This document shows positions 32,206 to 43,781 of a DNA stretch of 64,000 bases, piece by piece. The notes below the pieces were generated by a model. The model made no database searches. It was given only the letters and a program-made list of their open reading frames with translations, and was not told the DNA's origin. The translations under genes and the position numbers were made by a program. Positions within the stretch are counted from its first letter, which is position 1, and each line of letters begins with the position of its first letter. Source of the DNA: Nigrospora sphaerica (taxonomy: Eukaryota; Ascomycota; Sordariomycetes; Amphisphaeriales; Apiosporaceae); NCBI GenBank assembly GCA_018287875.1, contig JAGVVL010000022.1, forward strand, positions 4,821,446 to 4,885,445. The letters are read 5' to 3'.

Positions 32206-34336
32206 ATGCTGTTTTCTAGTAAGCCCGTTCAGGGCTCTAGGGTCTTGTTGGTTGGATTGGCATCTCTTTTACAACTTAGCCTCTTGTTACAGACAGCCGT
32301 CGCCCAGACTGCCAAGAATGAAACAACAACTCTGCGCACGAGCGATGGCGAGACAACAGCCCGGACGCACCAACTCAGAGTCTTTGCACTCCAGAATGGT
32401 ATCGAAGCAGACGAAGAGGACCCAGACTACACTTGTAACAAGTCGAAACCGTGTAAGCTCGGATGCTGCGGTTCTGTGTAAGTCTTCTTCTGACCCCCCT
32501 CTCACCATGGCGTGCATCTCATCAGGTTGCAAGGGATCCGACGACTGGAGACGGCGTCTGTGGCATGGGCCCGAAGTTCTGTGGCGAGGGCTGTATCTCA
32601 AGCTGCTCCGAAAAGTCGGAGTGTGACCCGGGTTGGGGCATCGAGTGGTCGCAAGCCAGCAAGTGCCCGTTGAACGTGTGCTGCTCCGAGTACGGATTTT
32701 GTGGAACAGCTGAGAGCTTTTGCCAAGGCAAGACGGTGGCGAGCCCGCGGTGTCCAGGTGGGAAGAGCGCCGACCAGAAGCTTATCGGATACTATGAGGG
32801 ATGGAACCTGGCCAGACCCTGCGGCAGTACGTTTGCCTTTCTCTTGTTGCCTCCCCCATTTGTTTTGCCGAATCGCTAATACGCCCGCAGCGATGGAACC
32901 CGAGGACATTCCTTTGGGTGCATACACGCACATCAACTTTGCATTTGCGCTGGTGAACCCCACCACGTTCCGCATCGACGCCATGGACTCCAACACGGCC
33001 TCCCTCTACCAACGCGTCACTGCGCTAAAGCAAAGGCAAGAGGGTCTCAAGGTGTGGATCGCTGTCGGTGGCTGGGCGATGAACGACCCCGGCCCCTACC
33101 GAACCACGTTTTCCGATCTGGCTGGCAGCGAGAAGAACCGTGAGCAGCCGAGGAACTCCTTTTCCCCCATGATTCTGTGAGGTGCCAGAGCGATCTAACA
33201 TGGGAATGGCAGAGGACGAGTTCTTTGAGTCTCTTCTCACCTTTATGCAGAAGAACGACTTCGATGGTGTAGATATAGACTGGGAATATCCGGTCGCCGA
33301 GGACCGCGGTGGCGTTCCCGAGGACTTTGACAACTTTCCCAAGTTCCTTGAGAAGTTACGGAAAAGGCTCAATGCATCTGGCAAGGAATATGGGCTGTCT
33401 ATCACCCTGGTAAGCATGACGTGCCTCTCCATGTTGCCCAATTGAGAGCGAGAAAGACCCGTGTCGGATGGTGACTGAATCTCTCCTGCAGCCGGCATCC
33501 TATTGGTATCTCCGTGGCTTCGATCTTGCCAAGCTGGAGCCTCACCTGGACTGGTTCAACATCATGACATATGATATCCGTGCGTATCTCCCCAATCACC
33601 TTCTATCCCCCATTCTTCCCAAAGACCGACGACCCCGTCCTGAAACCTCACTGACACGACCTGGCGATTTCTAGACGGCGTGTGGGACAGCACGGTCCAC
33701 TCAACGGGCCCGTACGCCTACGCGCACACGAACCTGACTGAGATCCAGCAGGGGCTAGAGCTCCTGTGGCGCAACAACGTGAACCCGGGCCGCGTCGTCA
33801 TGGGCCTCGGCTTCTACGGCAGGTCCTTCACCATGAAGGACCCGGACTGCCTGGTGGCCGGCTGCGAGTTTAGCTACGGCGCGCGCGGCGGCGAGTGCAC
33901 CGGCACCCCAGGCGTGCTCTCGGCCCACGAGATTGTCAAGATAATCGACCAGGGCGCCACCGTCACCTTTGACGAGGCCGCCGCTGTAAAGATCGTCACG
34001 TGGGACACTGACCAGTGGGTCAGCTGGGACGACGCCGAAACTATGAAGCTTAAGGTGGACTACGCAAATCTGCGGTGCCTGGGAGGGTGAGTACCTACTC
34101 TTCACTTACGCATTTTTCTGTGGATTTCGTTGTTGTGCCCACCATGGCCGGGGAACTTGGTGGCTGACGGTCAATACGACAGTACTATGGTGTGGGCCAT
34201 CGACCTAGATGACGGCACCCTGCTTGATGCTCTCAGCAACGTCTCGTCACGCCCTAAGCAGCCTACTTATGATGCCCCTTCGAACTTTTTGCCCGACTTC
34301 GAGTCGCCGTGGCCGGGGAAGAAGGATGAGTTGTAA
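32206..34336 (+). CDS. Secreted GH18 chitinase with chitin-binding type-1 domain (554 aa)
   Basis: Seven exons fit GT-AG rules and keep phase: 32206-32477, 32534-32826, 32891-33139, 33213-33409, 33492-33579, 33675-34086 and 34183-34336. A signal peptide (MLFSSK..., cleavage after about residue 34) is followed by a short linker. Two Cys-rich segments follow: KPCKLGCCG and the CBM18-like region CISSC...CPLNVCCSEYGFCG (about 100-155). The GH18 barrel starts at KLIGYYEGWN; its catalytic motif DGVDIDWEY puts the acid/base at about Glu296, and WIAVGGW and GLGFYGRSF are typical of the fold. This is the layout of fungal subgroup C chitinases, which degrade chitin outside the cell. No damage is seen. 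The divergent lipase gene lies upstream, and a six-LysM gene is 2.7 kb downstream. Confidence 0.93.
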
Positions 34337-34932
34337 TCGTGTGGCCGGTATGAAGGCAGTAGACAGTTAGCTTTGCGCATTGCTAGGTCTTTATCTTTAG
34401 AGAGAAGAAAATAGATTGCCTCTTCACGCGTCACAACATTCGAGAACGACTCCCGGATGAATGGTATGTTAAAAGTGTTTCAGACTGTAATGTTTATCGT
34501 CTACCCAAGGCCGCTCAAGAGCGCATTGTAATGAACTTGTGGCTAAATGGGCTCCCGGGGGGCTTTAGGCACTAGCCGTAGAAGCTGGAAGCGAGGTCAA
34601 AATGCCATACTGCTGTGACGGCGCTGGCAACTGTACACTGGCAGAAGGGAGGGTCTGCGCGTCTCATGGTACTTAGATACCTTGAGACCGCCAGAGCCAT
34701 CGTGTGTTTTCTCTCTTTTCTTCCTCAAGTTGCTATCCTCAGTCAATCTACGATCAGTTGTCGACTTGTCCAACTGCGTGCTGTGACAATTGCCATTCCT
34801 CAGTGAAGAGGTTCGAACTCAATACAATGCGATATAAATACCTAATAGCTACTTATTTATTGCTTTCCCCTGCAACCCATCCCTCGCCCTAATGAGACAT
34901 CGTGACGCACCCACACACCGCGATTTTGCCGT
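34337..34932. other. Spacer between convergent chitinase and protease genes
   Basis: About 600 bp of ordinary sequence holding the 3' ends of both genes; nothing else recognised. Confidence 0.4.
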
Positions 34933-36189
34933 TCAGGAACAACCAGCGTCTGGGTCCTTGGCCTTGACAAACTTGAACTTGTTGAAGAAAGCACTGCCCT
35001 TTTTGTTGAGGAGACCTCCGGTGTGCTTCTGGGGCGCGCTGTACATCTTCCGTAGGCCCTCAATGTCAAGGGAACTAGGCTTGAGGACCGGCTGGATGAT
35101 GTCGCCGTTGGGCTTCTTGAGCATGATGGCCGAGTCCTTCCCGGTACCGGCATTTCCATTGCCGGCGGTGCTGGGGTAAATCATGAGCGACGCCCAGTCG
35201 GGCTCCTTCTTCTTGTCCCACTGCACACCACGGAGCACCGGCAGCCAGTTGAGCCCCCCGGTGAACTGCCAATGCATGGCCGTGGTGCGTGAGGTGCACA
35301 GCTTCGCCTTCTCTTCCTCCTTCCCCGACGCGGAATATCCCTGCGCGGCGTCGATGCGCGCTACGGTATCGATGTAGTCGGTCAGGCGCTCGCAGAAGAA
35401 GCTGTCCTTGCCGAAAAAGTAACTGTCGCGCTTTTCTCCACTCCACGATTCCGCCCACCAGTCTGGATTCTGGTGCTCGTGGTGGAAGCCCCAGGCGTGG
35501 CCCATCTCGTGCGCGTAGTTGGCCACGATGTTGCGGTGCCCCATGGTCAACACGTCGCTCAGGACCATCCTGGGGCCGAGCTTTTCGTACGTGTTGTCCG
35601 GGTTATCAGTATTCAACCTGGGACCCTTGCCGGCCGACGTTGCCATGTTTGCAACATTGGGCCCGGCATACAGGACGAGGAGAAAGTCCGGGCGATTGTG
35701 GCGATCGCTGCACCACGTCTTGTCGTCCACAACGTCCCATTTGAACCAGCCGTTGTTGTCGTCAAGGCCCTTGTCTCTCCAAAGCCCGCGGGCTTCCTCG
35801 AGAGGGCCGCGCAGGATGTCCTCGGTGGATTTGGACCCCCACATGGCCTGCTCAAAGCAGACCTTAATGTTGCCTTGAGGCCACAACTTGGCCAAGCTGT
35901 CAAGGTCCGGGTCGATGCCGAACCAGCGCTTGTGGACCGACTGGGCGCTGCCGTTGTGGAAATGATATTGGGCGTTGGGCAGTGCCGAGTTAAGCGCTCC
36001 GGTGCTGCGGCTCTTGACCACATCGCTAGAATTCCAGTAGGACTCCAGGCCGATGTCTCGCGCCTGGAGCGCCTCGTGGTGGACGGCGCGTGCGTACTTG
36101 ATGTTGGATTCCCAAGCACGGTTTCCCGCGTTGACACCCACGGTGCCGAGAGCCACGACGGCAAGGCCAGAAATGAGCGTGGCCAACAT
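34933..36189 (-). CDS. Secreted astacin-like zinc metalloprotease (418 aa)
   Basis: A single-exon frame with a clear signal peptide (MLATLISGLAVVALGTVGVN), a pro-region ending around HKRWFG, and a metzincin catalytic domain. The zinc motif HEMGHAWGFHHE (residues 227-238) fits HExxHxxGxxHE, with ligands His227, His231 and His237 and Glu228 as base. A likely Met-turn, SLMIYPS, lies about Met336. The C-terminus is Lys-rich with a last Cys pair. The HExxHxxGxxHE form is that of peptidase family M12A (astacins), though the rest of the protein is typical of fungal relatives that I cannot subclassify. The role is extracellular protein cleavage. It is convergent with the chitinase and divergent from the LysM gene. 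Confidence 0.85.
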   Translation of the reverse strand: MLATLISGLAVVALGTVGVNAGNRAWESNIKYARAVHHEALQARDIGLESYWNSSDVVKSRSTGALNSALPNAQYHFHNGSAQSVHKRWFGIDPDLDSLAKLWPQGNIKVCFEQAMWGSKSTEDILRGPLEEARGLWRDKGLDDNNGWFKWDVVDDKTWCSDRHNRPDFLLVLYAGPNVANMATSAGKGPRLNTDNPDNTYEKLGPRMVLSDVLTMGHRNIVANYAHEMGHAWGFHHEHQNPDWWAESWSGEKRDSYFFGKDSFFCERLTDYIDTVARIDAAQGYSASGKEEEKAKLCTSRTTAMHWQFTGGLNWLPVLRGVQWDKKKEPDWASLMIYPSTAGNGNAGTGKDSAIMLKKPNGDIIQPVLKPSSLDIEGLRKMYSAPQKHTGGLLNKKGSAFFNKFKFVKAKDPDAGCS

Positions 36190-37064
36190 GGTTACTGATG
36201 AAATGGAGGGGATGAACGAGAGAATGAGCGGAAACGACTAATGTCTCATGAGACGGGCAGGGCAATGAGGCTGTTCATGATCCAGATACTTCGGCGCTCT
36301 GCCTGCTGGCCCGCTTCGCATACGCTAGTTTTGAAAGTACATCGCATGTTCTAATTTTGTTTGTTCGCGAGCTTCCGAGCTAAATAGGTCATGGACCACC
36401 CATACCCCAACCCCGTTCGCAACCTTCCGATATCAGCGGACCGACACCAGTACCGGTACCTGGCATCCACGCATGGGTCTTTCAGCGGCACAGTTGTGCC
36501 TGACGCGGGTGAGATTCCTGTTCGAGCAACCGTAATGCGAGAATCGCGTGGGCTAGGCTTACAGGGCCGGTCCGCCGATGCACGCAGGGTTCACAGCGGA
36601 GACAACCCTTGTCTTTCCCTTAGCCGCTCCGCAGCGGAGTCAGCACGAACTATTGAACAGGGGCAGAAGAAAACCCGCATGCTATACCGATTTCATCATC
36701 AGCGCCGTGGTGGGCATCACGCGGGCTGCAGCCGGGAAATGTTGCCACTCGGCAAATCCGACGGGATGGCAAAGTGGAATTACTGTCTGCACCTCGCCAT
36801 TGTGATTCAAAGCGGAGGCTCGAGAAGCCGAGGCGCGGTTGTGAGCGAGCAAGGGCGTGGTGAGTCTTGCGAGATTTGGTCGTCGTTGAGTCGTTGGGCT
36901 TCCCCTCCCCCAGCCAGAAAACTCGCTATCTTGGCTCCCTGCTCGTCTCTCTCGGGCCCTCGACCTCGAGGCAGTCTTCTCACGCTCGTTCAAATTCCCT
37001 ATCGGTGCCGAGTGCTTGATCAAAACTGTCTCTCGGTACCCCAGAACGCCGACATTCCCCCAAG
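36190..37064. other. Shared upstream region of the metalloprotease and LysM genes
   Basis: 875 bp between divergent starts, no gene or repeat recognised. It would hold both promoters. Open frames here (36391-37077, 36682-37155) have no coding features. Confidence 0.4.
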
Positions 37065-39103
37065 ATGGTGTCACTAAACGGTGCGGTGCTATTGGCGGCA
37101 TCATGCCTCTTCCAGGGCACATTGGCTCAAGACTCCTCGCCCTCGGGACCGACAATGCCCAACACGGCAGCCAATTGCAACAAGTTCTGGACTGTCAAAA
37201 AGGACTCTGGCGATTCATGCTGGTCTATTTCCCAACAGTTCGGCATCACTCTCGCCCAGTTCTACGCCTGGAACCCAGATGTAAAGAACGACTGCGGAAC
37301 CAACTTCTGGGTTGGCAATTCGTACTGCGTTGGCATAGACCCCAGCAAACCCACCACAATACCTTCTCCGTCCAGCTCCTCTGTAGCCAGCATCAGCAGC
37401 ACCAACACCAGCACCAGCAGTGGGAGCAGCCCGGTTTCAAGCAGCGTTCCACCCAACACGGAACCATACACGAGCAACTGGCCCATAACGAGCTGGACAA
37501 TCACGCCAACTACAGTAGAATCAAGCTTTCCACCGCAGCGAACACAGCCGGGACAGCCTCCAAGATGTAACAATTGGTACCTGGCAACCGCTGGCGACAC
37601 GTGTGAGATGATACTGTCGACCAACTCGTGGCTGACGCTGGAAAAACTGTGAGTGTCCTCATCCCCCCGAACCGCCGTCCTCGGTTCCATGCCAACTTGT
37701 AACCAGACACGCCTGGAACCCCACGCTCCACGATGACTGCTCCGGGCTCTACGCCGGCTGGTGGCTCTGCGTCGGCGTCCCGCCCGCCTCGACGATCGAG
37801 TTTGGCTGGACGACGACGGACGCGCCGGCCGAGGTGCCCACGTTCACGGGCGACTACACGTTCACGACGCTGCCCGAGGTGGATAGCACCTTCATCGCCG
37901 AGCCCACACAGACGGGAATTGTAAGCGGCTGCCTCTCGTATTACCAGGCCCGGGAGGGCGAGACGTGCCGCGACATTGTCGACGGCCACTACCTCACCCA
38001 GGAGGATTTCCTGGCCATGAACCCGGCCCTCGGTGGTCGCTGCGATGGCCTATGGAAGGGCTACTACTACTGCGTCGTGGGACCCAGCGGTATCACGGCC
38101 ATGCCGCCGACGGCGATAGTGCCTCCGACGGCCACCCCGTCGGGCCAGGATGGCAGCTGCCGGCACTGGTACCATCGCGACGGCGAGACGTGCGACGACA
38201 TCATCGCCATGTTTGGCGCCTTCTCGCTCTCCGATTTCCTGGCGTGGAACCCGAGCCTTGGCGGGCCGGCGTGCCCCGGCATCGTCGACGGTGCCTGGTA
38301 CTGCGTCGGCGTACCCGGCACGCCGACGACGCGGACCGCGCCGCTACCGAGCGCGACGCAGCCCCTGACGCCCACTCAGAGCGGCATGGTGGCCGGATGC
38401 AGCAAGCTGTGGCTCGTGTCATCGTAAGTTACTTTCGCAAAACCCCCCTCGCCGTATCGAAGAGGACTCGGTAGAGCCTGCCATGTGCTAACTGCGCCTC
38501 GTATTTTCTAGTGCCGACACGTGCGACTCCATCATCTTTAGGAATGAGCTGAGCGAGGAGAGCTTCTATGAATGGAACCCGGCAGTCGGTTCGGGATCGT
38601 GCGACAACCTGGCGCCGGACTTCTACGTCTGCGTCGCCGTGGGCGATGCAGTGCCTCAACCCTCAAGCACGACGAGAGGACCTTCAGCAACTACGGCGTC
38701 TGCAAGTAGCACTGCCACCACCAGTCCGGCTATTGCTACCCCGACTCCGACTCAGGTGGGTATTAAATCATAGCCGTGTCTGATGATCACAACTAACAAT
38801 TCCATAGGCGGGCATGGTGTCAGGTTGTAGGAGGTTCTACAAGGCGCAATCAGGCGACGGCTGCTGGGCCATTGCCAATTCGGCAGGAATAAAGCTTAAG
38901 TACGTGTTGCTTCAACCAAGCTACCCTGCCCTCGATGAGTTCCTTTTAGTACTGTATACTAACCAACCGACAGCGACTTCTATATCTGGAATCCAGCGCT
39001 GGGAACGGATTGCGGTGGATTGTGGCTCGACACCTGGTATTGCATCGGCCTCTCAGGACCCGTCACAAGCATCTCAAGCGGGCCGGCCATGTCAACATCA
39101 TGA
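37065..39103 (+). CDS. Secreted protein with six LysM domains (588 aa)
   Basis: Five exons keep phase: 37065-37648, 37707-38423, 38512-38755, 38808-38899 and 38974-39103. A signal peptide (MVSLNGAVLLAASCLFQG...) precedes six LysM units of about 48 residues with four Cys each. Each has the core pattern GDTC...(F/L)xxWNPxL...C...YCVG. The clearest are at about 43-90, 169-215, 250-300, 315-365, 380-425 and 490-575. The linkers are Ser/Thr/Pro-rich and probably O-glycosylated. LysM units bind chitin oligomers; secreted multi-LysM proteins of fungi either shield hyphae or sequester fragments from host receptors. No transmembrane segment or enzyme domain. In several ascomycetes such genes sit beside subgroup C chitinases, as here. 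Confidence 0.9.
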
Positions 39104-39156
39104 ACTTCCACATGGACCGAGTGTACTGCATTTATCCTTTTTGCCATTCATTAAAA

Positions 39157-40353
39157 TCACCATGCCTCCATTATTAATGGCTCTTCCATTTCCCGTTGAC
39201 CGTGAGTGATCCAGTACCCTTCGATAGTATTGCGTCTCTCGGCTGTTGGATCCATAGTCCTCCACAGAAAATCGAGCTTCTTCGTCGCCCTGCTAGCCCA
39301 TATGACATCCTCATTCTTCTCCATCTTTTTGCGTGTCCAGTACAGCGACGTAGACAACGAAACGCGGCACTCGCGGAGCTGGGTAAGCTGCATAAAGACA
39401 GCAGTGTCGATGCTGCGGAGAATCGTTTCCGTTGCGTTGTACAACTCCCACCCGCATAAATCAAGCATTGGTTTCCATGCCCACCCCCCATCTGTTAAGG
39501 ATATATGGATGTATTGCAGGTTAGGCAGTACGTTGGGGATATATGAAAACATGACGAGCCGGTCGTTAACGTCGCGGAATTGATCCTCTCGCGCGCCTGT
39601 GGTCCATTCGCGGTCGGCACCAGATGACGAGAGGCATAGAGACCATACTAATTCTACCTCTCGAATCATGAGCAGCCGGTCGCGCAACAGAGAGCGGGGC
39701 AGGTTGATAAGAATACCCGCATGGGCGATCTGCATCCGGTTCGTCGCGTATAAGACATAGATGCCCTCAATATACGCCTGTCTGCACGTCAGGAGCCATG
39801 GCAGGACACCAATAAAACACTTGTTCGGCATAATGCCCGGGTAAGAATCGCAGCAGTTCTTCAGGTCACCCGAGGCTTTGCGACAAGTATCGTTCGCCGG
39901 GTCTTCAAAGTGCCATGATCCTGAAGGTGGGAGATGGAAGTTCCAGCAAGGAAGGGTACGGTGGCACACGGAGCTCCACCAGGTCCATTCGAGCGGCTGT
40001 TCGGGGTCGCGAAGGTCACGATGAAGCAGGTGCGCGTTGGCGTGGCGCCGGGTGCGCGATGCGAGCCCGTTTTTGCCGTCGGCGTGCATCTTGCGGAGCG
40101 GGTGCTCGAGGCGCACGTCGAGATGAAGCGTGCGCTCGCCAAAGGCCGCGATGAGGATTTCGCGTCGGATCTCGGGCGGTATAAGCTGGAAGAGGCTGCT
40201 GCGTGATGTTGCCGCCGGCGAGCATGGCGTTGCTGTGAGGGGACGCGGGCGCTCGTCTGGCAGAGACGGCAGCGCTGGCGGCGACGACCCATTGGGACCT
40301 TTGCCGCGGTTGAACCACCGGAATCGCTCGCGAATTCGCTCCATGGCAGACAA
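39157..40353 (-). CDS. DUF7730/F-box-like fungal protein (398 aa)
   Basis: An intact frame without signal peptide. After a basic, Pro-rich N-terminus comes SLFQLIPPEIRREILIAA (about 53-70), the F-box-like helix that opens DUF7730-type proteins. LLTCRQAYIEGIYVLYATNR (about 188-207), their second conserved block, follows. The middle has a Cys/Trp-rich stretch. Start alternatives are MSAM or the Met four codons later. Function is unknown; such proteins are numerous in ascomycetes and are thought to be F-box adaptors, which is inference. It is convergent with the LysM gene, the stop codons being about 55 bp apart. Confidence 0.75.
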   Translation of the reverse strand: MSAMERIRERFRWFNRGKGPNGSSPPALPSLPDERPRPLTATPCSPAATSRSSLFQLIPPEIRREILIAAFGERTLHLDVRLEHPLRKMHADGKNGLASRTRRHANAHLLHRDLRDPEQPLEWTWWSSVCHRTLPCWNFHLPPSGSWHFEDPANDTCRKASGDLKNCCDSYPGIMPNKCFIGVLPWLLTCRQAYIEGIYVLYATNRMQIAHAGILINLPRSLLRDRLLMIREVELVWSLCLSSSGADREWTTGAREDQFRDVNDRLVMFSYIPNVLPNLQYIHISLTDGGWAWKPMLDLCGWELYNATETILRSIDTAVFMQLTQLRECRVSLSTSLYWTRKKMEKNEDVIWASRATKKLDFLWRTMDPTAERRNTIEGYWITHGQREMEEPLIMEAW

Positions 40354-40734
40354 TTGGTAGGGCTCTGGGGCAAGTCGGGAAAGAGAAGAAGGTTGGCATT
40401 AGTGGTGAGGTGGCTAGAGCACTTTAAATAGGGGGATCCAGTATGCGCGAGGTGGCATGGGACTTATCGGTGGAGATCCCATTTCCATCCTAGGCTGCGA
40501 CTACTTTTATTAGGTACATCTTCCCCATCGCTGGTGGATGCGCCTCATAAGCGGCGCCTATCCCGCCCCACCTGCATCCCCTAATACTGTGTACCACCCG
40601 GGATCTTATAGGTACATAAGAGCTGCCCCCGCCCTAGTGGTAGCTGCGTCCCGCACTATTATAGCCTCGCCAGCGCCCTAATTCCACTGGAAGCAGCTCT
40701 ACTAACAGTGGGCTTCTGAGTGAATCTGATGTTA
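40354..40734. other. Spacer between the last host gene and LINE-B copy 3
   Basis: 380 bp with C-rich stretches (GCCCCACCTGCATCCCC, CTGCCCCCGCCCTAG). No gene or known structure recognised. Confidence 0.35.
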
Positions 40735-43700
40735 TTATTATTATTATTGTTCTTACACCTAGCGACCTATCTAGGCCATGATGACCCCCTGCGCATCTTA
40801 GCCTAAGAAAACCGTTCCGGGCTAACGTCCGGCCGGGTGAAAAACCTAGGTTCTGCTGCGTCGTACCGCTTCTATCTACTCTTTAACCTGCCATACCGAG
40901 ATCGGGCTCAGCACGCCCGCTTCCTAGCTAATAAGTTGATTTACTAGCTGGAATATGTCCAGCCTTCCGGAGCGGAGTAGCTATCTCGCGATGATTCCTG
41001 CTTTTCCTAGGGTGTCGAGCATCCTGTCTGTGTCTATCGGTCCTCCTAGAGCTTGGACGAGATGTTCTCGTCTTTCTCTTTCCTGTGGGCAGAAAACGAG
41101 GATATGCCAGACGGTCTCCCTGCCCTGACCGCAGACATATTAGGGGCTATCGAAACTTAGGACCCTACGCTTTAAAAAGGAAGTCTCGTAGCCTAATCTT
41201 ACTAATCCTCGCTTAAATAAGGATAGAGCTCTCCGCCTTATAAAGTCCCTTATAGAGCTTAAGGACGTGCTTATCTGGCGGTATCTTAGTTGCTGCCGGG
41301 GTTCGTGCTGTTCGATTTTGCTACGCTTGTTGCTATCTTTAAAGCTAGTCTCTCTCCTTAGCTTTATATGCTGAGTCTCTAGCTAGCTATTTATCTAGCC
41401 ACCTCTTACAATCGGGAGCGTCGGGGCCTTTCGGTCTGCGTTAGCGAGTCGGTCTTGTTAGGATCCATCTAGCTACGCTATCGCACCTTACTTGGATGAG
41501 TGATGCGATACGCGGCTGTTGGAGCCTCTCTTCCGATGCCGCCACCCTTCTATTAAGCCACGTGTTTAAGGGGGATACGTAAGCTTCCGTTTCTAGTACT
41601 GCAGTGGCCGTGGCTTTGAAAGCTCCTGTGACCTTTTGGAGGCACTCTGTTTAGACGTCGTTAAATGCCTTGGCTCTATTTTTTAAGATCTGGCGGTACC
41701 ACTTTAAAGCTCCATAGCCTATCGTAGACCGTACGACGGCTGTATAGACTTGGCGGGCTCGCTGGAGAGACGCACCCTATGTCGAGCTGGCTACCCGGTC
41801 TAGAGTATAAACCTGCGTCGCTATCTTCTTCGATATCGACTGGATGTGGACGTCCTAGCGGAGACGTCTATCTACCTGGATGCCAAGGACACGGTAGGAG
41901 TCTTCTGGTTCGATTTCGTGGCCTTCTAAGGCTATCTTCGTGTCCGGGCCTTTCCGTCTTCGAGAAAAGTGGACTAGGTGATATTTCTGTATTGCGAAGG
42001 TTATACTATAGCTGACTACCTATTCCTTACAGATCCTGTGAGCGGCTTCCAGTCGCTTATAGGTCTGCTCGAGGTTTAAACCGAAGCCCACGAGGTTCGT
42101 GTCGTCTACGAAAGCTATAGTAGCTATCCTTAGTATAGCGCTGAGAGCCTTATAGAGACTGGCTATATAAAGGCAGAAGAGGATAGGTGATAGGGGTGAG
42201 CCCTGAGGGACGTCTGCCGGGACTAGGATCTCATCCGATTCCTGGCCGTCGAAGAATAGCGTGGTGGACCGGTTAAATAGGAAGCTTCGGATCCAGCTGA
42301 TAGTTTATATAGGGACCCTTAGCGCTTGTAGGTTAGCGAGGAGCCTTCTATAGTCGACGGAGTCGAAAGCGCCTAAGATATCCAGCGATAGAAGGGTTGC
42401 TGCACCTCTATGTTTCCAGGCTGTGCAGACTAGGTCCGTTAGCAACTGTAAGGCCGTTTCTATAAAGCGGCCTTTCCGGTTGCCCATCTGTTTATCCGGG
42501 AGCAGTCTACTCTCTTCGGCAAAGCTAGCTAGCTGTTGCGTTAGTAGGCTCTCGATTGCTTTCCTTATAGTGTTAAGCAGCGCGATAGGTCTCCATTTGC
42601 TGGCTTAGTAGTACTCGTTTGGCTGCTTTCCTAGCTTCCGGAGGATAACGGTGACTGCTTTACGGAACGCTCTTGAATAGTATCCTATATGCCAGCACGA
42701 TTCCGCTAGGGAGGCCAAGGCCTGGAAGAGGGGATTTCCTAGGCGTTTGAGAAATCCGTTTAGAAGCTGGTCTAGTCTAGGTGCCTTCCACTGGCCTGCC
42801 TTAGTAAGGACGTCTTGGACTTGTTCTGCTGTCACCTTGCCGTCCATATCGAGAGGCGCTGCGAGCCGGTTCGTTATTCGGAAGCCGGTGTACGTAGCCT
42901 TAGGGAGGGGATAGAACCTCTCTCGGAAGGCCTCTGTTTTCTCCTTATGGGTCGTTGCTTCGCCTCGCGGTGTGTAGAGCGTAGGGACGGCTGGAGGTAG
43001 CGGTGGCGCGGCTCCTTCGGTTCTGGCCTATCTCGCGATGTTCCAGACGTTAGCTGGCTGGTTAGAGGCCTCGTGAAGCATGCCTCTCTAGGTCGCTGTC
43101 TTTGCAATGCGGATCGTTTTCTTTTTCGTAAGGGATGCTTGCCGAAGGGCTCGCCAGGCTGCGTCTGTCCTATCGGATAGCCATGCTCGCTGGGCTCGTC
43201 TCTCCTCCTCTATAGCTCTTTTTATATCGTGGTTCCACCAGGCCTTGCCTCTCCCCTTAGAGTGGCGGAGGGGGGCAACTAGGTCGGCTATCCGTGTTAG
43301 CTCCTTAGTTAACGTCTCGGTGTAGCTATCGATTTCTTCTGGTGTCTCGAGTTGCCCTGGCTGTGGTAGGTATGCCGCCTCTGCCTTCGCCTGGTTGTAG
43401 TCAGCTGTTTTCCAGCTTCGTTGTAGCCTGTCTTAGAGGTCTATACGGGGTCTAGCCACGCGTATCACCTAAGGGAGGTGATCGGATCCTTCATATAGTG
43501 CGTATCCGTTATAGGCGACCCGGAGATCGTCTGTGGCCTAGGCTAAGTCGATCGTGGAGTCCATGCACCCTCTTCGAGTCTATGTCGGTGTTCTAGGGGG
43601 TGTGATCAGCTGGAGTCTCCAGGATTCTGCTAGCTGGAGTAGCTTATTAGCTGCCCTATAGGGTCGGACGTTGTATCCTCCCCAGACGGGGTAGTGGATA

Positions 43701-43781
43701 TTAAAGTCTCCCACGAGGACTGTTCATCTTAGCTGGGGTTCGGTATAGAGGGCTTCGATAGCTGGCAGGTCCGATCTGCTG
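40735..43781 (-). mobile_element. LINE family B, copy 3, part 1 (ORF2 and 3' end), RIP-degenerate
   Basis: The 3' terminus on the left is a run of TTA triplets (TAA repeats on the element strand) followed by the conserved 3' UTR. Minus-strand ORF2 pieces match the full copy, for example a family-B RT stretch at 42305-42487 and MDGKVTAEQVQDVLTKAGQW at 42788-42847. RIP stops are frequent. The copy is interrupted at 43781 by LINE-C and continues at 50884. The split is flanked by a duplicated GGTCCGATCTGCTG. Confidence 0.88.
43768..43781. repeat. Target-site duplication, left copy (LINE-C insertion)
   Basis: GGTCCGATCTGCTG. The right copy (50884-50898) has one extra C. The unbroken sequence in the full LINE-B occurs once near 59895-59915 on the other strand. 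Confidence 0.85.

Noticed and set aside
35473..36198. 241-codon open frame opposite the metalloprotease
   Set aside because: A shadow of the protease gene, without signal peptide or motif of its own.
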